From Plantago ovata (lineage: Eukaryota > Streptophyta > Magnoliopsida > Lamiales > Plantaginaceae): 64,000 nt of DNA. Location of the stretch: NCBI GenBank assembly GCA_028274465.1, contig CM051455.1:93504365-93568364 (forward strand). Direction: 5' to 3'. The notes beneath the pieces were generated by a model. That model did no database searches, was not told the origin of the DNA, and saw only the letters and a program-made list of their open reading frames with translations. How positions within the stretch are numbered: the first letter of the stretch is position 1; the number at the start of each line of letters is the position of its first letter. The position numbers were made by a program, and so were the translations under genes. This document shows positions 56,968 to 64,000 of this stretch, one piece after another.

Positions 56968-58740
56968 ATGGCTCGTCCACTTCTGAAATCATGGGTTCAA
57001 CCCAACAGAGCATTGATGAGAGGTCCGGCTATTGTTCTTTCTGCTGCAACTCGAGATTTGGAAATCAAAAGTTGCATGTTCCAGCAACTCCCGAGGTTCT
57101 ATGGGGTGGCTAGGGAAGATGTTATGGGATACTTGAATGATATTGACGATTTTATCAACAATCTTCCAAGGCCCGGAGCAGGGATAACGGAAGATGACCT
57201 GAGGATGAAGGTTTTTGCTATGGGGCTTGGTGATAAAGCCAAGGCATGGTTAGGCTCTCTGGAAGCCGGATCACTAGACACCTGGGAAAAGGTGTATTAT
57301 GCTTTTATGGAGAAATACTTTCCTCACACATTGACTACCGCGCTTAAGGCGCAAATCACTGGATTCAAACAGGACTATGATGAGACCATCTACACCGCTT
57401 TCGAGAGGTTCAAGGTCCTCATGCACAAGTGTCCACACCATGGTTTTGAGCTTCCTGATCTTGTCCAGCACTTCTACAATGGACTCACATATGAGAGTCA
57501 ACAGGTGGTGGATTTCCAATGCCATGGTACTATCTGGGAAGAGACCGCCGAGGATGTGTAGGCGTGTTTCGAAAGGCTTGCTAAAGGATCTCAGTCCAAG
57601 GATCCAAGAGCAATGGTTAGGAGGCGTGGACCTAAGGCTCCACCAAACCTGGAGATCCCAATGCATGAAGTGAATGGTGTGAGTGGCGATAGGTTCGAAA
57701 GTTTCGCCAATCAGATGAGGCAAGCTCTAAGTGGCCTAATCGGAACATCTCTCTCCAACGAGGTATGTAGGGTGTGCAAGAATTATGGGCATGGGGCTCA
57801 TATGTGTAGATCAGATCTAGCACGAGAAGATGTTCACTGGGGAAACCGTAATAATCCTACCCCTAAGGTCGAAGCATCTACATCCAAGTCAGCAACTCTC
57901 TTGGATAATTTATAGAAATCGGTGGATGTCACCCAAGTGTTTTTGAAGAGATACGAGGAGGATTCGGCAAAGATCAATGCTCGTCTGGATCAATTGGAAG
58001 CTAGAGCTAGTAGAGAGCAAGGGAAGTTACATAGCAGCACTGAGAGGTCAATGTCGATCAACTTGGTGGGAGATCTTCCAGTGGAAATCACCATTAAGCA
58101 AGTTGTTGCGTGCGAGTGTGGTGCAAAAGACGAGCCTCCATTGGCCAAGGAGGAAGATAAAGATCTGGGACTCAACGTAAGTAATGAAGAACCTAAGGAT
58201 CCTGAACCAATTCCTGATAGCTTTGATGTTAAGGTTGGGATTGGTAGTCTCGAAGACGTCCGTGCTACACTAGATATGGGATCTTACTCGAATGTGCTAC
58301 CCATGAATGTGTTTGAGAAGAGTGGCCTTGGAGAGCTTTCGAAGCATAAGGCCATTGTGCAACTAGCGGATGGATCCTTTGTGAGACCCGAAGGCGTTGT
58401 GAAGAACGTATTGGTAAAGATTGGTGAAGCTTCTGTGTACACCAATTTTGTAGTTATGCCGGCGTCTACACCTGGGATGAGGGATGTTGTTCTCTTGGGG
58501 CGAACGTTCTTAACCAAACTACGCTCCGTCATAGACATCTACCGAAGGACTTGCACCATTGAGGTGGATGGCAAGCGACATGTGTTGCAAGCCATATCTT
58601 ATCCACCTGATCACTTCAATGCTTCTCACACTGTTAACTACTGTGGTCTTGCTGTCTATGTTCATTCTTATTCACAGGTTCGTGGCATGAGGAGAAGATC
58701 CATGAAGGGGAAGTCTAGTACCCTCAAGAAGAAGAGCTAG
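56968..58740 (+). pseudogene. gag-protease of element I
   Basis: The ATG at 56968 opens MARPLLKSWVQPNRALMRG. Gag domain to about 57540, zinc knuckle CRVCKNYGHGAHMC (57770-57812), helical stretch KRYEEDSAKINARLDQLEA, protease with LDMGSYSNVLP near 58270 (LDTGS is usual), then the tail MKGKSSTLKKKS and the boundary motif. It would make particle protein and its own protease but would need RT and integrase from another element. About two breaks. Confidence 0.92.
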
Positions 58741-60416
58741 GCACAAGAAGGAGTCGAGTCAAAGACTATAAACAATGGCGCTATCCGGGAGGCAACCCGG
58801 AGTTTTTATCGCTTTTTTACCGCTTTATTGCATGCATATCATTGTGTTTTATTTTATATTTTCGTATGTTTTTGGTTTCTCACGAGTTTCTTTGAGTACT
58901 ATAGGTTACAGGTACAAGTTTAGCTCTCACCTTAAATCCACTTTCGACGTTCGGGACGAGCGACGACGTTCAGGTTTGGGAGGGGGATTATCGCTGGGTA
59001 TTCGTATACTTGTTTTGCTTATGATTACTCGTGAAACCTTTTGTTTGCATTTGCATTTGCACGTTTACCGGTTTCTTAGTATTTAGTTGCATACACAACA
59101 TTCATCCTAGGATAGTCTTGAATGTTTTATGTGGAGTTTATTGCCAAATTTTTTGAACTTTTTATTGGGTAGATTAACTAATTATGACATTAATCATATG
59201 CTTCATCTCTATGATTTTGTTTGAGGTTTTTCTCGCTTGGCTTGTCACATTTATGTATTGCACTTAGTTAAGCTTGGTAGTCTCGACATCACTTAGTGGT
59301 GTTTTCTCTACTGCGGTTCACGAAGGCCTTTATAATAGGATGATGCATGTTAGGTTCTTATGGTTGTTTTCCCGAGTAATTATGTACCTAAGAGGCAACA
59401 AGTCTTCACCATGCTTTGAGATTACTAAATGCCTAGGAAGGAGGTAGTGTGAGATTGTGTGATCCTTTGTTTGCAACCTATTCTTCCGAATAGGTTTGGG
59501 GAGGGGGTTACACTATCATTAGACTTGTTTTTCGTTTTTCAATTTTGTGTTGTGAGTTTATTTTTCCTTTCCCGTAAATATTGTACTCCAACCTATTCTT
59601 TTGAATAGGTTTGGGGAAGTCATTCGTGTGTCATTTTTGTTTTATTTTCGTTGTGCTACTGCTGGCTAAAAACAAATCGAAAAAAAAGAGAAAAAAGTCC
59701 AGTAAAAAATGGAAAAGAAGAAGAAAAAGAAACTGGAAAGGAAAAAAAGAAAAAAAAAAGAAAAAAGACCCCAAAAGAGCAAAGAAGGGTCCAAAAAAAG
59801 AAAGCCAAATAGCAGTTTAGCAAAATGTTGTGTCTCATTTTCCAATTCTTGTAATGATCGTAATCGTGTTGTAGTTTTCTATATTTTCTTTTGTTTTTTA
59901 AGTGTCATCTGTTTTAGACCACCCTCGTCCTGCCATTCAGGAAGTGGTGAAAAGTTTAAGACTTTGCTTGATAGATGGGTAAAATAGGGGAGTGTTATCT
60001 TATATAGGGAACCCTTCTTCGTTTGATGAGAGCCAGTACTGGTTCGACCTGTTTGAGGAAAAGTCTTAACTTGGTGAACAACAGTAAGTCCTCAGTTTCA
60101 TAGGCACGGGACAACCATTCGTATTCTAACATGTTTCATTACGTCGTCACTGACTAGGTCCAGGTAGAGAATGTTACGAGAGGCTATCTTGTCTTAGCAT
60201 AAGTGCTTATGTGAATGTGTATGAGTCAATCGAGGCATTCTTCAACCTATATTCATGTTTTGATTTATATGGTTCTTGTTCATATGTTTTTTGATAGATT
60301 CGGTAGATTAGTTCATTTTATTTGGCATGAGACTTCATTTTGTGTGTTGCATTGTTTTTTGCATTAGAGTCTAGCTTAGTTGCTTGAGGACAAGCAAAGG
60401 TTCGGTTTGGGCAGTT
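58741..60416 (+). other. 3' noncoding region and polypurine tract of element I
   Basis: Boundary motif at 58745-58800, twin hairpins at 59475-59496 and 59590-59611, purine-only tract at about 59680-59810, polypurine tract next to the LTR. The extra module of C and K is absent. No gene. Confidence 0.82.
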
Positions 60417-61654
60417 TGATGAATGTGTATTTTACACTTTCATTCGAGTATTTTTCACCTATTTTAGCTATCCTCTATGTTAATTTAGCTATATTTTAGT
60501 GCATTTTATTAGAATAGTGTCACGTTTCCCTTTAGTTTTTATTTTACAGGTTTTGGTTGAAAAACGAGGTTTTCCGGGCAATTATATTGAAGTAGACAAG
60601 GAATTGGTGTTCCAGAAGCCTAATTGGAGTATCTGAAGGTTTTCGGATAGGATTTGAAGTCTAGGGGTCGAATCTGGAGGTTAGAAGGCCACTAGAAGTC
60701 AGAAACCGGGTCCGAAAAGGGGAAGAAATCCAAAAACGCGTCGAAAACGCGTATCTGGCCGAGTTTTACTCCCGGGCGAATCGCCCGGGATGTGGGGCGA
60801 ATCGCCCGGTGTGTGGGGCCCTTCGCCCCACACAATTCGTAGCCTATATAGAGTTGCTCAGTTTTTCTCCGTTTTTCATACTTTTCCAGACCTTCTCTCT
60901 CACCTCTCTCTGTAGTTTTAGGTAGGAACTTCCCAGAGCCTGTTCTGGGGGTTCATAGCTTAGGAGATACTTTTTCTTAGCAGTTTGGAGCTTGTAAGAT
61001 CGCTATTCTTCGGAGACTGACAACCTTCGGTAACATTGTATCTTACAGTTTTTCTACTTATTTTTATATATCTTTCAACATGTTTTCTTCTATGATTTCT
61101 GTTGATTGCATGACAACTATGAGTAGCTAAACTTCTCGTTGGTGATAGTATGTGAATTCTTAGCGAAGCGTTGATAATTATGCTAATGGCTATATCGCGC
61201 ATTATACTCCGTGTTATTTCTTTATTTCTTTGATCTATCTAAATCTCTATCTTCGTATTGTTGATTAATTATTGCACACAATTGGACAATTCATTGGTCT
61301 TCGACCTATCTAAATCTATATCTTCATAGTGTTTGGTAATTACAACTGGACAATTCATTGATCAAAGATCTCCATGCAAGACCGAGGAATTTACGCATGA
61401 TTATTAACCCTTTATGCTTTGAAGGACCATACTATCACCAATCTCCATTATCTGTTAAAAAAAACCTTTGCTAAACCGTCTGCTGTTTTTATATTCTAAA
61501 TTAGATTAGATAGAGCTAGTTATAGTCCTTAGAGATCGACATTCGAGGTTATTCTACTGCTACACTACGGTTTTCGTTGTAATTGTGAATTGTCTTTGGC
61601 TAAATACAAATTTATTTGAGATTGCTTTGGACCCGACATCCAACGCGTTCGTCA
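60417..61654 (+). repeat. 3' LTR of element I
   Basis: Starts TGATGAATG, ends CGCGTTCGTCA, followed by the GTCAT duplication. TATA box (TATATA) at 60845-60850, dyad cluster at 60771-60832, slightly shorter than in the 5' LTR. Confidence 0.93.
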
Positions 61655-63448
61655 GTCATGAAGAGATCCACTGATTTGTTGGAGTTATCATCAATCTCGA
61701 TATCCATTTGCTAGCTTAGATCAGTGAAACCAGTTGGATACTTTCTATTGAAGTAGCCGGTGAACTAGGTCTTGCATTCTTAGCATCATGTGATGCGTCG
61801 TCAAACGATACTTCGTTTTGAGTTTTAGCAAACTCAACTTTTTGAACAGTTGCTATCTCAGCAACTGTTTCTTCAGCAACTTGTGCTATTTGTGGACTAG
61901 TTGCTTGTAGAACAACTGTTTCTTTTTCACCTGTTGCTTTGTTAGCAACAACATCAACAAGTGCAGCCTTTCTTAGGTCTGCAACAATATCACTTGCTGG
62001 TTCAAGTGTGGTATCATCAAGATCATCTACCACGTAGACATCATCAATTCTGTCTAAGGCAGGATTTGCATTTCCACTGCCTTGAGGTCTTTCTTCAGTA
62101 ATTGTATCCAAAGTAATTGGATTAGTAGAAGTGTCAACATGTGCTTCTACATCAACTACTTGAGCAGGTTGCTTTTCAGCAACCGCTGGAGTATCATCGT
62201 CAGGGACATCATGGACAATAGGAATCGATTTCCTAGTCGTTGTCTTCTTCCTTGGGAAGATTTTTGTCCTTGATTTCTTAGGGACAGGATCAGCTAATGA
62301 AGCTGCAGTCTGAGTATCATCATCAACTTTCCTTTTCTTAGTTTTCTTTGCTGGGGGCTTTTGCGTTAGCAACCACAGCAGCATCAACAATGTTTGAGTC
62401 AGTTGCTTTCTTGGATTTCTTCTCGTCAGCATCCAAGGGCTTGTGCTGATTGTAGAAAGATCTACCCACATTACATACTGACTTGTTTATAGGCAGTGGG
62501 TTCCTGAGCTTAATCTTGAAGTGTTTCAAGATGTCATAGATATTTAAGCCATACATAATTGGGTACATAGGTGAGACAATGTTGTCTTCCACCTTGACTT
62601 TGAACTTAACAATACATTCAACAAGTCTGTTGAAGAGGTATTTTGCCCAGTTTATGTCAGATCCATTTTCATGGATATGTTTCAGCAAAGGCCATCTTTT
62701 CAGGACTACTTGGTCTATTCCTCCAACTTGAGAATCTAGGACTTTGATGATCAGCAAGGCTACTAGTCCTAGAGAGTAAGAAAGATGATTTTTCTTTGTG
62801 AATTTGTCCCAATTTAAAGGGGCAATTTCATTCTTCTTCATGTAGTTATTTCTAACATCATTGTAGAAGGATTTAATTTCGTCCTCTGAAGCAGTAATAT
62901 CATCTTTAGTTCCATTGGTTGGAATTTGAAAGATGGTTGCTAAATCAATCCATTTCAGTATGATTTGTCTTCCTTGAACAGTAGTCGAAATCACCTTTTC
63001 AGTGATTCCCTGTTCATCTGTCACTGACTGGATCTCAGTGTTGTTGTAGAATTCCATTGTATCCATCATACTCACCATTTTTGGATGAGAAGTGATAAAT
63101 GGAAGTAAACCTTGTTGGTTTATGTAAATCAAGGCTTCAAGGGTTTTCAGCCGCCAGTTCGTCTTCATAGAAGTATCTGATATACTTCTCTTTGGAGAAA
63201 CCTCCCCATTGCATCATTTGTTCACAGTTTTCAGTGTTTAGAAATGCAGGAAGGCATAGTTCTCTGTGAGATTCTGTCGTTTGACAGAACAATTTTTTCC
63301 GCCGGAGTAGCAGTAGTTCTTGTTCCAGCACTGTCTGCCTTTGAGGATTGTCTTTTGGGATCCATCTTATATATAGTAGAGTGAGTGAGGGAGCAAAGGT
63401 ACGAACAAGATGCTTTTTGACCGAAGGTATAGTGTTTTCAGAGCACAT
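61655..63448 (-). pseudogene. Locus J, upstream piece: protein of unknown function with a conserved-looking N-terminal domain
   Basis: Coding potential on minus from an ATG at 63448 (or 63365, MDPKRQSSKADSAG) to the insertion site of I. Segments in order: NCEQMMQWGGFSKEKYIRYFYEDEL; NWRLKTLEALIYINQQGLLPF; a globular-looking region to about 62430 with VISTTVQGRQIILKWIDLATIF, NHLSYSLGLVALLIIKVL and INWAKYLFNRLVECIVKF; then a basic stretch KKTKKRKVDDD that could be a nuclear signal; then a low-complexity, Asp/Thr/Val-rich tail. The frame shifts about twice, so it is broken or spliced in a way I cannot see. The layout recalls a repetitive asterid family, possibly transposon-derived. No function is assigned. 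Confidence 0.5.
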
Positions 63449-63513
63449 GCTAGAAATTTGCAGAGAAAAGGAAATTTGGGAGTTAAAGAATTTTGTCTTA
63501 TGTTTAACTCCTC

Positions 63514-63523
63514 TTATTTATAG
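63514..63523 (-). promoter_or_regulatory. TATA box of locus J
   Basis: CTATAAATAA on minus, about 65 bases upstream of the ATG at 63448, with a C/T-rich stretch (CCTTTTCTCTGC) between. A second, TATATATA-type box at 63367-63376 lies just before the alternative ATG at 63365. The first spacing is the more usual one for a plant promoter. Confidence 0.5.
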
Positions 63524-64000
63524 TATCTCTGTTTGTGTGAGAAACTCAATGGGTTTGAGTTCTCAGGAAAGGAAAAACAGAGAACATGGAGTTGGTGGTA
63601 TACTTTGCATTTAATGCGTAGTGGTCCACTAACTCGAAACCGTCAGAGCGTGTTTTTACTTTATGATATTAACCGTTGGATCAATAGCTTGCTGAAGTAA
63701 AAGAGAATGTTTTCAGTGAAATTTTGAACTTTCTGACTTTAGCACTCACTTATCAAGTAATCAAGCCTTGTATTTGCTGAAAATTCCCCCCTTAATTTCT
63801 GATTTCCCGTCTCAGTAAGTTCTTTTTCTTTTGACATATTAAGGTAACTTCTTTTAGTAAAAACACATATACTCTTTACTGAGTTCCCGTCTCAGAATGC
63901 ATCTTTGATGCTTGAATACTTTTTTCAGCATCCTTGATTATCTGAATGTATGTTTCAGCAATCGTCATGTATTTATGTTACTGAGTGCCCGTCTCAGTAA
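63524..64000 (-). other. Upstream region of locus J with a repeated short hairpin
   Basis: No gene is seen. CCCGTCTCAG occurs at 63806-63815, 63886-63895 and 63988-63997. At the last two it is preceded by CTGAGT, giving a stem CTGAG/CTCAG with a seven-base loop. Function unknown. Confidence 0.4.

Larger units (their letters stand above)
55560..61654 (+). mobile_element. Element I: pol-less Athila-like LTR retrotransposon, structurally whole, fossil
   Basis: A complete plan in 6.1 kb: 5' LTR 55560-56813, primer site 56817-56834, gag-protease 56968-58740, 3' noncoding region with twin hairpins, polypurine tract, 3' LTR 60417-61654, and a GTCAT duplication on both sides (55555-55559 and 61655-61659). 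The LTRs differ at about 40 of 1240 positions by eye, near 3 percent, the oldest dated pair in the window. Coding frame has about two breaks. This is the best type copy of the pol-less family. Confidence 0.93.

Overview
This window is plant nuclear DNA, almost certainly from a eudicot, and has the look of gene-poor, retrotransposon-packed heterochromatin. The evidence is Athila-lineage Ty3/gypsy elements with a tRNA-Asp primer site (TGGCGCCGTTGCCGGGGA), a MULE (Mutator-like) transposase with plant-type introns, a CACTA element, and no bacterial gene organisation. A gene-like locus on the right recalls a low-complexity family I associate with asterids (Lamiales). That placement is from memory and weak.

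Layout. 1-5728: element A (minus strand), a pol-bearing Ty3/gypsy relic ending in a 100-N assembly gap (5729-5828). 5829-9063: element B (plus), 3' half only. 9064-15206: element C (plus). 15207-20775: element D (plus). 20776-23015: element F (minus). 23016-27360: element G (plus). 27361-30470: element H (minus), inserted into a MULE. 30471-33655: MULE (minus). 33656-33985: unassigned spacer with a 33-bp direct repeat. 33986-35561: 5' part of a CACTA transposon (minus). 35562-36534: element L, a fragment of a third Athila-like family. 36535-63448: one minus-strand gene-like locus (J) cut into three pieces by two retrotransposons. These are K (37752-55101, itself carrying the nested element E at 44277-53576) and I (55560-61654). 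63449-64000: upstream region of J.

The three insertions E, K and I have clean 5-bp target-site duplications (GTAGA, CTACA, GTCAT), so the order of events can be read: K and I entered J, and E entered K. D/F and G/H are two copies of one tandemly duplicated 7.1-kb unit.

Elements with a readable interior, apart from A, carry gag and an aspartic protease and then pass straight into 3' noncoding sequence, with no reverse transcriptase, RNase H or integrase (a TR-GAG-like, non-autonomous plan). Only A retains pol remnants, and it shares LTRs and 3' region with the pol-less copies, so A-like elements are the obvious past source of enzymes. All copies are fossils with broken frames. The most interesting signals are in noncoding parts. 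Family-specific dyads share a GCG-NNN-CGC core. Twin 9-bp-arm hairpins sit upstream of the polypurine tract and are kept across families. An intron-like segment precedes the env-like position in C, K and E.

All alignments here were made by eye. Family names are from recognised motifs, not from a database search.
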